A DNA stretch of 64,000 nt from Oehlia diaphana. Lineage: Eukaryota; Glomeromycota; Glomeromycetes; Glomerales; Glomeraceae. The translations under genes were made by a program, and so were the position numbers. Where the stretch lies: positions 170,816 through 234,815 of the forward strand of contig QZLH01000014.1 of assembly GCA_003833135.1 (NCBI GenBank), in the 5' to 3' direction. Shown piece by piece: positions 25,159 to 36,187 of this stretch. Each line of letters opens with the position of its first letter. Position 1 is the stretch's first letter. Below the pieces are notes generated by a model. That model was not told the DNA's origin, searched no databases, and worked only from the letters and a program-made list of their open reading frames with translations.

Positions 25159-26339
25159 TTATGACAATTTATGATACTAATTGACGAGAGATTATTTTCT
25201 AACTTGGGTTATGAATTTAACAAACATTTTACCTAAATTGGACCGCGAACTTTTTTTTAATTTCTTTTTTTAAAATATTTTTTTTAACGCCAAATAAAAT
25301 GTCACGACAAACATTGTTATTAAAAAAAAAAAAGCATACTGTGAAACGTTCATGGCACAATACCTTTAATAATTTCCCAATTTTGTGGCTAAATTATCGG
25401 TTTGTTAACTTTATTCACATGTCAATATAAATCCCGTTTCCTTTCTTGAATGAAATATTTAATTTAATACTTTACTATTTATAAATCATTAACCGATTTA
25501 ATCTATTAATATGATTAATATTACTATTATCATTAAATATTGTTTAGATAAAATAACAAAATTATTCAAACCCCGAATTACAATTTAATATTCAAATTTT
25601 GCTTCTAGATCCGAAGAATGATGTTTTGATCGGCTCAGCTGAAGTTCTTCGATGATCTCAGGTTGACTAAGTTGATTATTATCATACCTCATTATCTTCC
25701 CGTAAATCGAAATATGAAAAATATATTGTTCTCCTTATAAATACTATAGTAGGCTAAGTTATATGATGAATTGATTCAGCGCAATTTTGATGATTTTTTG
25801 GCTTCGCCACGATTAATTGCTATAATCTACAACGATCACAATTATATAACAATATTAAGCCGAATTCATTCACTCATTCTTGGTCATTACAAAAATAATC
25901 ATAGTAAGCCATAATTTAATTATATTACTAATTGGGAATTAAGATGATCAAATAAGTCACAGTTCAGTTCAGTTTAGTTTGACGAGTCAATGGACTTGAC
26001 AGACCAAGTCACAACTCACAAGTCACAACACTATTGAACAAATCGGGTAATTTTTTATCCGGCTTCAGACAGCTGATCTTCGTTTCCGAGAAGTAAGAAC
26101 GCGTTCACAATAATGGAAGCCAAGTTTATACTCCCTTCTCGACACGTTTGGGATTGGTTTTTTTAGTGCTGAAGTCTTTTTTCGTTAGGAATCCTGGTAG
26201 ACGACCCTGCTTATTTCACTTTTGACCATGAATGGTCTCTGCTGAGTTTTTTAACACACCGCCAACAGTGTAGCGATTTAAGTAATCACAGATAATCGTC
26301 AAGTTTTGGGAGAATATCGCGTCGGTAGAACAACAAAGG
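24820..26339. other. intergenic with long poly(A) tracts
   Basis: Upstream region of the PB1 gene, with A runs at 25078-25121 and 25127-25156. From about 25600 the base composition becomes less AT-rich towards the broken gene that follows. No gene was recognised before 26340. Confidence 0.5.
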
Positions 26340-28912
26340 ATGGAGAATATAGCTAGACGCGCGGTTCTAGTGGTATGGAGTATTTTGATCAGATAAATAT
26401 TTTTGATGTTTAATAATTATGTTCAATTCTTTTCTATTGTTACAGGGGGAGCATACTACTTCCGTTACACGGTCAATTTTCAAACAACAAGACCAAATTG
26501 TACGAGATAAATATACCAGACACCTAGAGAATACGAATGTCATCTATCCGCACAGACGACATACTCTGGTAGATAAACATCATTCTTTTTAAATGTTTAA
26601 TCTGCAAAAAACATATCTAACTATATGAATATATTGCTTTTAATTTCATCCCTTATTTCTATAGGATTTTAGTAACGAGTCTAACGAGTTTTTTAAAATG
26701 TCTCGTCAAAAAAAAAAAATCGTCAAATCTGTTTTACAGAATTTGGAAGACAAAATAGACAACGAGAGAAGTGAGATATACCGTATTATTTATATTAAAG
26801 TGAATTGCTCAGTTATTGCAAATGATTCAGGGATTTATATATTCCCATCCCGCTTTCACTCTTTGTAGATTCTTAAAATAAAGCATAAGCTGGACGAATC
26901 TCCCTATAATTTCAATTGTAACTTAAAGGTAAATACAACAAATATTAAACCTTTGTTCTAGTTTAAATAACTTTAGATCCTTTAGATCAATAGTATTTTG
27001 TCCGTACTGCGGAACAAAAAATTCTATGTCATTAATGGTTTATAATTATAATTGAATTTGCTTTTTTACATAATGAAAATTAACTTTCAAATAAAGTTTA
27101 CCAGAAGAAAATAGACAAATAATATAACATTATTTTTGATCAAAGGAGAGGGAGAAGTCATGTCACCAGACTAATTTAGAAGCAGATTTTGGGAAATTAT
27201 TACTTTATCATCTGATAATGAATCGTCTCTTGATCATGATGAGACGGATGAAGTAGATAACTAATACAGATGACAGAGATGAAGACGAGGAAGATACACC
27301 CCTTAAAAGTAGATAAGGCCACTTTTCAAAAACACATGATATTATACCTGATTTTACGAAGTTGCGATTGAGCACGGGAAAAGTTGTTGAGGATGTTCTC
27401 TTTGAACTCGCAAAAGATTTAGATTACGAACAGTAAGTTTCTCGAAATTAATTCTTTTTATTTTGTAATTCATGGTACTGAATTATTATTAGTTATGCCA
27501 TTCCTACATTGTTGATTGTGATGACAAGCGTTATTTACCGATTTAGAGTGGAAAGAACTAACAGAAGATCGAATTGGAATACTATCTATTTCATACGATT
27601 TTGTCAAGGAATTGGGAAAATACGGAAAGAACACCCTAAAAAACTCACGTATAGCTGTAATGACGAAGATGGAGAAAATACAACATCCATAAGCACCACA
27701 ATAAAGAGTTGATCCAGTTAGTCACGAAAATGGAGATTCCCTCTGATAAGAACATTGGTTCACAGTTGCACTGTTTGGAACGTGTATTAACTTCATACAT
27801 AAACAAAAAATCAAAAAGGTACACAAGTGATGTTATTAACTCTCATAAACGAGTATGATATAATGTATAGAGCAAATGATGAGACTATATTCTCATTCTT
27901 GAGAATTGTTCGTAATATTAAGCAAGAAAAGAAGAATATGCTATCTGGTCTATAAATATAGTTGGTCCCTTCAGCATCTTTACTCTAGGAATGAACACAG
28001 CGAAATCACACATTACACTAATTTTCTTGATCGATTTTTTGATGATCCCGACAAGAACGTAGTACAATGGCCCAATACAGCTTTAAACGAAAGCAAGACG
28101 GGAAAATTTGAAGGTCGCACAAAGCAACCAAAGAAGTGACCACATATTAAAATTGAAAGTGTGTAGTTCGATACAAGAGAGGTGGGAAAAGATGTCACTT
28201 TATTTTTATTTTGAATTGATGAAGGGTAAGGCGTGCTTAAATAGTTAAAAAGTTAACTACTTTCTACAATAAATTATTGTCAACTTCTCATTTTTAATTC
28301 GTTTATAACTGTTTATAGGACTGATGCACTATCATTAAGTAGTGTTAATCGGAAGAATCGTGGGCGGCAAGAAACAAGGAAACTCACCGGTCACAAGATT
28401 GACGGGATTGTTTTATTCCGTTAAAAGACTTCTTGAATTTGGTGCAATCAATCGAAGGAGCTAGATTCCTTCCAAGGAGTGTCAGACCGGAAGTATCTTC
28501 TCGAAAATTTTAAAATGCCGAAGACACTTCGTGACATGTACTCAGAATTGGTAAGAGCTATAGATTTCAACGATCAGGGAGCAAAAAAATTCAAGCCTTT
28601 GGCATTATACATCTCGGGTTATGGATCCAATTCGCAAGGCTGGTGGATCAATTTGCATTTTTCGCAAAGACCCCGAATCTCATAATGTTGATAGCAAGTT
28701 TTCAGAAAAGGAGTGAAGTTCTTTCTCAAGTTATTGATATCAATTTGTCAGCACAAGGTAAGATAAATTTGTTTTTGTAATTATGATCTTGTTTCTCTTA
28801 AACCTCTTAATCTTCTATTCATTTGAGTTTCATTTTCACAGATTATCATAAAGGACAACCTACAAATCTTAAAATTCACTACATTAATCCAGATGAATTG
28901 TCAAATAAATGA
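26340..28912 (+). pseudogene. Decayed multi-exon gene of a lineage-expanded family, function unknown
   Basis: Exon-like pieces in order. 26340-26372 (MENIARRAVLV, then GTATGG) joins in phase to a segment from 26451 (EHTTSVTRSIFKQQDQIVRD) ending near 26569, then a segment from 26665 (DFSNESNEFFKMSRQ). Later pieces are 27316-27432 (HDIIPDFTKLRLSTGKVV, ending LDYEQ before GTAAGT), 27540-27690 (LEWKELTEDRIGILSISYDF), 27985-28136 (HYTNFLDRFFDDPDKNVVQW and LNESKTGKFEGRTKQPK), 28322-28420 (TDALSLSSVNRKNRGRQETR) and 28470-28682 (DRKYLLENFKMPKTLRD). The pieces lie in different frames, separated by stops and small indels, for example TGA at 28137 and a frame change near 27262. I believe they match a large Rhizophagus family with motifs like WPNT-MNESK-R-SEGR-KQPDFVV, but its function is not known to me. 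Confidence 0.6.
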
Positions 28913-29833
28913 ATTGGTGGAATTTGGCAGACTTTCTTCAGTATCATGCTCAATTTCTTACACCCAGTTAAATTTTTTTCTGATTGTTCCAAGACTCCAA
29001 GAAAACTAAGAGTAAATTGAAGTAGATAGAAGTTAAAAAAACTATCAATCAACGATTATCTTATATCGTAAATAGGCATTAAATGTTAAGGTAAACACTG
29101 AATTAGATAGATGTAAGAACTAGATTATAGTATGTTTTTAATATTTGTATTTTCATGTGCATTTTTTTTTTATTTATAGGTAAAAAAAAAATAAAGTATT
29201 TGTTAATTTTCTTACATTTAGTTTATATTTTTTAAAGTATACTATAGCCAGTATCGGAACTTCCCCGTAGGGAAGGTTCACCGAATTCCATTTCGTCGAA
29301 GCTATTTTACTAATGGACATTGGATATTTTGGTTTCGCCGAAAATTATAATATCTTGGAAAAAAAGCTCCAAAAATATATTTTTGTTTCATTGAGCGATG
29401 AATATTTTTTATAAACGTTAATCGCTTACAAATGTCCATTCGGCAAAATGGACTGTGATGTGATTAATTGAACATCAAATAAGATTAATATCAAATAAGA
29501 TTAATTGGTCAAATACTACTTATATAATGTCGAAGAATTTTACTTTTTATTATATATATTATCCAATAAAGTTTTTTAAAAATTATCAAAATTACCAAAA
29601 AATTACATGATAAGTAGATAATATATGAAAAAGAGAAAGAATAAATATATGTATATATTATAATGATACAAAATACAAAACAAATGTGTAAAGGGGAGAG
29701 TGAATTTGAGCGGGAATTAATATATAATAGTTCTAGAAATTATTTTATTAATAATTTTTTATCTGAATTTTACCAAAGGCAAAATTCGATCCTTTTTATA
29801 ACCAAATGTGAATTTTTTATACTAATTTACACA
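28913..29833. other. intergenic, no gene recognised
   Basis: 3' flank of the broken gene, then AT-rich spacer. A less AT-rich patch at 29255-29475 contains two versions of a TGTCCATT..CGGCAAAATGGAC-like motif and may be a remnant of a small repeat. Confidence 0.45.
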
Positions 29834-30087
29834 TTAGTATTTAAAGATGATATAAAGAGCGTGAATGATACCTATAAAATTATGTTTTTTTCATTAATAA
29901 TTAGTTTTTTTTTTCTAAAAACAATTAAATTCTAATTAATTAAATACATACCAGGAATATAACCAAGAAGTGTTAAGAGTATATTAATACAGAGGTCAGG
30001 GCCACATCCTTTTTCTAATACGACACCCAAAGGTGGAAGAATGATAGCGAAAGCGATCTTAAAAATATCAGAGAAAGTAACAGCCAT
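29834..30087 (-). CDS. PMP3: PMP3 / UPF0057 small membrane proteolipid (2 exons)
   Basis: 57-residue protein from two exons, 30087-29952 and 29871-29834, joined across an 80-nt GT-AG intron that splits a Gly codon. It starts MAVTFSDIFKIAFAIILPPL, continues GVVLEKGCGPDLCINILL and TLLGYIPGIIHALYIIFKY, and carries the family signature PPLGVxLxxGCGxDxxINxxLTxLGYxPGxIHAxY. PMP3 (RCI2 in plants) is a two-helix plasma-membrane protein linked to membrane potential and salt tolerance in yeast. Length and motif order are normal for the family. The gene was found through the splice join; neither exon is a long open frame. A 17-nt poly(T) tract lies about 70 bp upstream of the ATG. Confidence 0.93.
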
Positions 30088-32581
30088 TTTTGTTAGAATT
30101 TAGTTTCTTGAATTTGTTTCTTTTAATTTGTTTCTTTTAATTTTGTTTCGACCTTTTTTTTTTTTTTTTGAAAAAGTAGAAAACTTTCGGGGTCTTTATA
30201 AACATTTATTCGATAAATACACATGACATCATACAATTACCGTAACTAAATAAGGTTGATATTTAAATATGAAGATCGTTTTTAAAAATCCCCACGTAAA
30301 AATGATGTATTTATTAAAAGTTAAAACCTTTTGTCCTTTTACGTTATATTGACATAATTGTTTAGAATAGAACAAATTTGACACATGAAATTTTCTCATA
30401 GCATGTCTATCAATCACCTTTAATAACTTTCAATCAATAAAATATAATCTTTCAGATATATAATCTAATACCATAGAAAAAAAAATTAATTTCCTTTTAC
30501 ACTATTCTTATAATTAATTATTTATCAAATTAGTATTTCAAAGAGTCCTTAAACTTATGAATAATCGGTTGTTTAATTCTTTGTATTTCGCTTATCTCTT
30601 AGTGTTTCTTGGCAATCATTGCACTAACTTGCAAAGAAAGCAACCAGCCACCCTTTATTAAATGTCGTACTTATTGTGTCATTAAACTTAATTAAGCTTA
30701 ATTGAGAAACGTTATACAATATACTGTATAAGTTACATATTACTAACATCATAAGTCACGTGATTTTTAGGAAAATTATCGTTAAAAACATCTTTTAAAA
30801 GAAATTTAATTTTTTGAAATAAATTTTTATATAATCGATTATTTCCGAATTATGTAGAAAACAATGGACCATTACTGCACTATTATTATTTGAACTAGAT
30901 TTAGATTATGGCTTGGCAGTGATTATTGTGTGGTTAGTGCGTGTGTGGCAAATTCGTCTTATTAAATAATTTGAATTTGGTTTAGTAATCTAACCAAAAA
31001 CGCGTTTCTTATCTTAAAAAGTGGGGTAAAAAAGTTCGTGCGTATATTATTAAATATATGCTATCATTATATATTTTAAGTTTAAACCTGTAAAAAAAAA
31101 ATATTTTTTTTTTTGACATTTTTGTTTGACAATGATTTACAACTAATACTTATTTGAAGTTAAATAAAAAATTCATCCAATCATATCTTTTATAAATAAT
31201 GGTACAAATATTTTAGATGATGGAATCTCTCTTTCTAAGATAAAGAGAATGGTGGTATAGAAAATGCTTGCATAATAAAGTAAGTATAAATATTGTAAGG
31301 TGTAAGGTCCATGTCCTATATCACAATCTTTTAAAATACTTAATTTGTCAAACTAACCTTGTTAACTTTAAAATTGGAATTATGTAATACTGATATCTTG
31401 TTCACATGACAAGTTTGCGCAGCAATATAAGATATGCAGTGATTGTTTCAAATAATTCGTGAATATGGTTCAATCTCTAATGAATGGTTGAATTAAAGAT
31501 AAAGAACATATGAGAAACTTTATAAAGATTGTATTAAACGCACTATATATATCAAGTTATAATAATAAACATCATATTATCAACAAAAACGGTAAATATC
31601 TTATACTTAACTAAATTATGGACGTAAGTCACGTAACTACTTACAGTATAAAGAATATCAAATTAATTTCTCTGTCCTGGAATTGAACTCAACAACAAAT
31701 TTTCTGACTTGTAAACCCAATAATTATTTAAACAAAATAACTAAAGAACTATGTATAAAATATAATAATTATTTTGTACTCAATTTTTATTTTAATATCA
31801 AAAAAACAATATGATAATAATGATTATTTTTATTTACCACCATCAGACGAAAAATGAAAAATGAAAAAGTGTCATATATAGTATGCTTTCAAATAATCAA
31901 TAATTGATTCAACCTGAATTCAATAAAAAATTTGCTATGCGTGGAAATCTATGGTTTTGTTTGGACCTTACTAACACAATATTACTGACTTCGAAGATGC
32001 TCTTCCATAGCCTGTCTTAATATTCTCATCGATGGCATGTTATTTCAATAAATTATTTTTTGTATTGCTTATTCATGAAAAATAAAATGATGCCATTATC
32101 ATGTGACATTCTGACCACATGAATTATAGTAGATATGCACAGTATTATCGTGACGTTAAATGAGATTCCTCATTGGTGACTTATCATCTTATCATGTGAC
32201 ACCTAATTGTGTCAATCAAAAATGCACAGCAATTTTTTGATCAAAAGTCGCTTTTCAAAATGAAAATGGATGAAAAGAAATTAATGAATAAAAGATCCTT
32301 CCCGAAAAGGTTAAAAATCAATGTAAGTCCCATCATGTGGTCCGTCGAAAAAGGGGTTGATTTATATTATTTATATTATTACATCATAATTGAAAGCGCT
32401 GATCGGAAAACTAATTGCGTTGTTTACATTCAATAATAACAATGCTGCGTTTAAAAGTAAATTCAAACAAAAGCAATTTTTTTCTATATAATTAAACGAC
32501 ATCTACGACATCTGATGATTTATTCTCAAAAAATTTTTACCATTATTATTTAAAAAAAAAAAAAAAAATTTTTTTTTAACG
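30088..32581. other. intergenic between PMP3 and first HMG gene
   Basis: Divergent 2.5-kb spacer that must hold both promoters. It contains the motif TTTGCGCAGCAATATA near 31417, which recurs in the flanks of other HMG genes (near 36826 and 41722). No coding segment was recognised. Confidence 0.5.
32552..32577. promoter_or_regulatory. A17T9 tract directly before the first HMG gene
   Basis: A run of 17 A then 9 T ends five bases before the ATG at 32582. Similar self-complementary A/T tracts precede the channel gene (9190-9218) and the broken BTB gene (51594-51617). A role in keeping the promoter or leader open is inferred. Confidence 0.45.
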
Positions 32582-33946
32582 ATGAGTACATACAAACAAA
32601 AACGAAGGCTTAACAAATCCCCCACGTATAAGAGGATTAAAAAAAAATATCCACCCGACCCGAATAAACCAGACGAGGATATTATTAAAGAATCGATCCA
32701 TCTACTTTACTTAGACATTGATAAATTATTGATTAATTCAAAAAAAACTCGTCGTTACGAAAGACTAAGTAGGAAGGGAATTACCGAATTTGAAAAACCC
32801 CCACGTCTTCAGAATACATTTATTTTATATAGAAGAAATAAATCAGCCAGCCCTGAATTTAAAAACAAGCTAAAGGTGGATAAAAAAGTTAAACTTACAT
32901 CAAAAGAAATAGGAATTCTTTGGAACAATGAAACGGAAGAAGTGATAAAGTTTTTCTGCGCTCTTGAAAGGATGGCCGAGAAAAAGCATAGAGAAATTTA
33001 TGGGGATAATTATAAATTTGAAAAGAAGAAAAGTCAACCAAAAGATCGAAAAAATAAAAATAAAAAAAGATCTTTGATATCATCCCATTCTCCTCCAATC
33101 GAAACATTTCCGATACCATTGCCATATGACCAACAGTATGATGGTCAAATAAACACATCTAACCCTAAACCTAACCCTAACCCTAACTCTAATCCTAACT
33201 CTAATCTTAACTTTAACTCCAATTTTGGAAATACAAACGAACCAACCATTCCTCAAATATATGAGTATGAAGGAACCGAATTAGAAGGAACCGAATTAGC
33301 AAACATTCCTCAAACATATAATGATTTTGAATTAGCAAACATTCCTCAGGCATATGAGGAAATTGAATTAGCAAACATTCTTCAAACAAATAATGATTTT
33401 GAATTAGAAAACATTCCTCAAACATATAATGATTTTGAATTAGCAAACATTTCTCAAACAAATAATAATTTTGAATTAATAAACATTCCTCAAACATATA
33501 ATGATTTTGAATTAGAAAACATCCCTCAAACAAATAATAATTTTGAATTAGCAAACATTCCTCAAACAAACAATGATTTTGAATTAGCAAACATTCCTCA
33601 AACATATAATGATTTTGAATTAGCAAACATTCCTCAGGCGTATGAGGAAATTGAATTAGCAAACATTCTTCAAACATATAATGATTTTGAATTAGCAAAC
33701 ATTCCTCAGGCGTATGAGGAAATTGAATTAGCAAACATTCCTCAAACATATAATGATTTTGAATTAGAAAACATTCCTCAAACATATAATGATTTTGAAT
33801 TAGCAAACATTCCTCAAACATATAATGATTTTGAATTAGAAGACATTCCTCAAACATATAATGATTTTGAATTAGCAAACATTCCTCAAACGTATAATGA
33901 TTTTGAATTAGAAACATTTCTCAAACATATAATGATTTTGAATTAG
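32582..33946 (+). CDS. HMG-box (MATA_HMG-like) protein 1 with 12-residue repeat tail
   Basis: 454-residue single-exon protein, putative DNA-binding regulator. Residues about 73-146 are an HMG box of the fungal MATA type: RLQNTFILYRRNKSASPEF, then KEIGILWNNETEEVIKFF and ALERMAEKKHREIYGD. A basic linker (KKKSQPKDRKNKNKKR) follows and could act as a nuclear signal. The rest is low complexity: an Asn/Pro/Ser stretch coded by a telomere-like repeat (33161-33214), then about 17 copies of a 12-residue unit based on ELANIPQTYNDF. A one-base loss near 33909 shifts the frame in the array, giving the short ending ETFLKHIMILN; repeat units continue untranslated to about 34095. The family is expanded in Glomeromycotina; mating-type function is not implied for every copy. 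Confidence 0.85.
   Translation: MSTYKQKRRLNKSPTYKRIKKKYPPDPNKPDEDIIKESIHLLYLDIDKLLINSKKTRRYERLSRKGITEFEKPPRLQNTFILYRRNKSASPEFKNKLKVDKKVKLTSKEIGILWNNETEEVIKFFCALERMAEKKHREIYGDNYKFEKKKSQPKDRKNKNKKRSLISSHSPPIETFPIPLPYDQQYDGQINTSNPKPNPNPNSNPNSNLNFNSNFGNTNEPTIPQIYEYEGTELEGTELANIPQTYNDFELANIPQAYEEIELANILQTNNDFELENIPQTYNDFELANISQTNNNFELINIPQTYNDFELENIPQTNNNFELANIPQTNNDFELANIPQTYNDFELANIPQAYEEIELANILQTYNDFELANIPQAYEEIELANIPQTYNDFELENIPQTYNDFELANIPQTYNDFELEDIPQTYNDFELANIPQTYNDFELETFLKHIMILN
33161..33214 (+). repeat. Telomere-like CCCTAA repeat inside a coding region
   Basis: Begins AACCCTAAACCTAACCCTAA and degenerates through AACTCTAATCCT. In frame it reads Asn-Pro/Lys/Ser. It sits at the place where three paralogous HMG proteins carry the motif LSNSNLN or a close variant, coded by related AACTCTAAC-like codons. 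Confidence 0.9.
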
Positions 33947-34095
33947 CAAACATTTCTCAAACAAATAATGATTTTGAATTAGAAACATTCCTCAAACATA
34001 TAATGATTTTGAATTAGAAAACATTCCTCAAACATATAATGATTTTGATTTTGAATTAGTAAAATTCCTCAAATGTATGATGATTTAAATTAGCA
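33293..34095 (+). repeat. 36-bp tandem repeat, partly beyond the stop codon
   Basis: About 20 units based on GAATTAGCAAACATTCCTCA plus AACATATAATGATTTT, each 36 bp and 12 codons. Variant units read ELANIPQAYEEI. At least two units near the 3' end (33905-33915 and 33977-33987) lack one A of the GAAAACATT string, which breaks the frame. Confidence 0.9.
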
Positions 34096-35019
34096 ACACT
34101 GCTACTCATGATCGTCTTTGATTTTAATAAATAATTGTCTTTTTATACAGTATTTGCCTTTTTTTTTAATATTTTTTATTTTATTAAAATATGTATCTTA
34201 TATTATATCATGAGGAGGAATTTCTCCCGGTAAAATTTGGAAATGACGATTACAGACTGGCCAATTCAGATCTCTTTCAAGGTGTAATTTGTTTTATGTA
34301 TTTAAATAAAATAATATATAAAAGACGTTAGAATTCCTATAACATCATGTGACATATCTAGATTTGCGATGTAACGGCTGTATTATATGAAAGACCGGTA
34401 AGAACTTGAAAGTTATTACAATGTAGCGGCAATTTATAAAAAGTTAAGGGAAAATAAATAAAATTTACTGCTAAACAATTTAAATTATAGTCAATTACAT
34501 TGAAATGCTACAGTATATTAGTAGAATACGGTTATTGCTCTGTTGGTTCATAATTAATATAATACCCTTTGTGGTTGTTAAATTTATAATGTTCGTAGTC
34601 CTCGAGGACATAAAAAAAAAAAACAATTTTACATGCTGATTTTAGAACGAATTTACCGCATATATTGTTCATTCCAAACTACAGAAAAAACAAAAAATAG
34701 TTTTTTTACTTTGATAGTTTCTTAAAAGTAACACTTTGTATTCTTATTTTAAATTTCATGTTAAAATAATATTTTTATTATTTTAATAATTAACAAATTT
34801 GTTCCAATAAATTATATAAACAAAGTAGAAAACTGATAATAATAAAAATAAATAAATAAAATAAAGACAAAGCATAAAGAGATAGTTCATCTATTTAGAA
34901 GGTGAAATAAAATTGGCATTACTACCAGAACGTAATATTTAGTATATCGGATATATTAACTAACAAAGTGTTATACTAATCTCAGAAAAACCATCTATAA
35001 TTGATAATGAGTGATGTCG
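34096..35019. other. intergenic between convergent HMG genes 1 and 2
   Basis: AT-rich convergent spacer with no gene recognised. 34775-34870 resembles the 3' flanks of the HMG genes near 36895 and 41850 (A/T-rich with TCCAATAAA-like words). Confidence 0.4.
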
Positions 35020-35134
35020 TATGAAAAATCAACATAGCAAAGTATCAAAAAAACAAGTAAATTCCTGAAATCCGCGTGATTGATTTCGGGAATGTAGTTG
35101 TTTTTTTGATATTTTGCTATGTTGATTTTTCATA
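35020..35134. repeat. Foldback element, 53-bp arms, overlapping the stop of HMG gene 2
   Basis: Left arm 35020-35072 begins TATGAAAAATCAACATAGCA; the right arm 35082-35134 is its reverse complement with about four mismatches; the loop is 9 bp. The right arm covers the last codons and stop (CAACATAG) of the gene at 35117. A second element of the same family is at 37204-37296. Confidence 0.85.
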
Positions 35135-36181
35135 ATAACAACCTTCATCTGGATTGGATTGTAAAGAATTATTTACTTGTTGAGATTGCTCATAATCATA
35201 TCCAAAATTATAATTGAGATTAGAGTTAGATAGAAAATACATTTGACCCGTTTTAATATTAGCTAACAAATATGGTTGGTCTAACAAGTAGTAAATAATA
35301 AAATCTTGTGTATTATTATAAATAGATTCAAAAGAATTCGTTGAATTCGTTAAATATTGTGTTGAAGGTGTAATCGAGTCGGGTGGGATAGAGTTCGTTG
35401 AAATTTGTGAAATATCATTAATTAGGTATCTCGAGTCGGGTGGGATGGAATTCATGGAATTCGTTGAAACAATGTCATTAGTTCTCGACTGTGATGAGGT
35501 AGAATTCGTTGGAAATTGGGAAATGTTATTAGATAAGTAAGGAGATGTAGGTTCTTCAAACAACAATTCGGATAAGGCATAATCCATTGAAGATTGCGAA
35601 TCATCATCCTGTAGAGAAGGAAGTTCATCTAATGGTGAAGATTGCGAAGTATGAATCTGTGGTCCCAAATATGTTTCGGCTGGAGAAGAGGAGGATGACA
35701 TCGACAACTCTTTTTTATTTTTATTTTTTCGATCTTTTGGTTGGCTTTTCTTCCTTCCAGGTTTATAATTATCTCCATAAATTTCTCTATGTTTTTTCTC
35801 GGCCATCCTTTTAAGAGCATAGAAAAGCTTTTTTACTTCTTCCGTCTCATTTTTCCAAAGAATTCCTATTTCTTTTGATGTAAGTTTAACTTTCCTATCC
35901 ACCTTTAGCTTGTTTTTAAATTCAGGGCTGGCTGATTTATTTCTTCTATATAAAATAAATATATTCTGAAGACGTGGGGGTTTTTCAAATTCGGTAATTC
36001 CCCTCCTCTTTAGATTTTTGTAACGACGAGTTTCTTTTGAATTAATCAGTAATTCATCAATGTCTAAGTAAAGTAGATGTTCCAACTCTTTAACAATATC
36101 CTCGTCTGGTTTATTTTTATTCTCAATTCCATTATGCGCAAAAGATTTGATGCGTCCTTCTTGTTGTTTGAATTTACCCAT
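35117..36181 (-). CDS. HMG-box (MATA_HMG-like) protein 2
   Basis: 354 residues from the second of two in-frame ATGs. The frame also has an ATG at 36187 (MTMGKF), but MGKF matches the start of the paralogue at 38604, so 36181 is preferred. The HMG box is nearly identical to protein 1 (KPPRLQNIFILYRRNKSASP, then SKEIGILWKNETEEVKKLFY). It is followed by the basic segment KKSQPKDRKNKNKK. The tail is Ser/Asn-rich with repeats of the type TNSIPPDSR. It ends with a short conserved module, DQPYLLANIKTGQMYFLSNS, shared with proteins 3 and 4, then -YYEKST. The last codons and stop lie inside a foldback element. Putative nuclear DNA-binding protein. Confidence 0.85.
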   Translation of the reverse strand: MGKFKQQEGRIKSFAHNGIENKNKPDEDIVKELEHLLYLDIDELLINSKETRRYKNLKRRGITEFEKPPRLQNIFILYRRNKSASPEFKNKLKVDRKVKLTSKEIGILWKNETEEVKKLFYALKRMAEKKHREIYGDNYKPGRKKSQPKDRKNKNKKELSMSSSSSPAETYLGPQIHTSQSSPLDELPSLQDDDSQSSMDYALSELLFEEPTSPYLSNNISQFPTNSTSSQSRTNDIVSTNSMNSIPPDSRYLINDISQISTNSIPPDSITPSTQYLTNSTNSFESIYNNTQDFIIYYLLDQPYLLANIKTGQMYFLSNSNLNYNFGYDYEQSQQVNNSLQSNPDEGCYYEKST

Positions 36182-36187
36182 TGTCAA

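Noticed and set aside
33213..33917. 234-codon minus-strand frame in the 36-bp repeat
   Set aside because: Shadow of the in-frame repeat of HMG protein 1 on the plus strand; no domain and highly biased composition.
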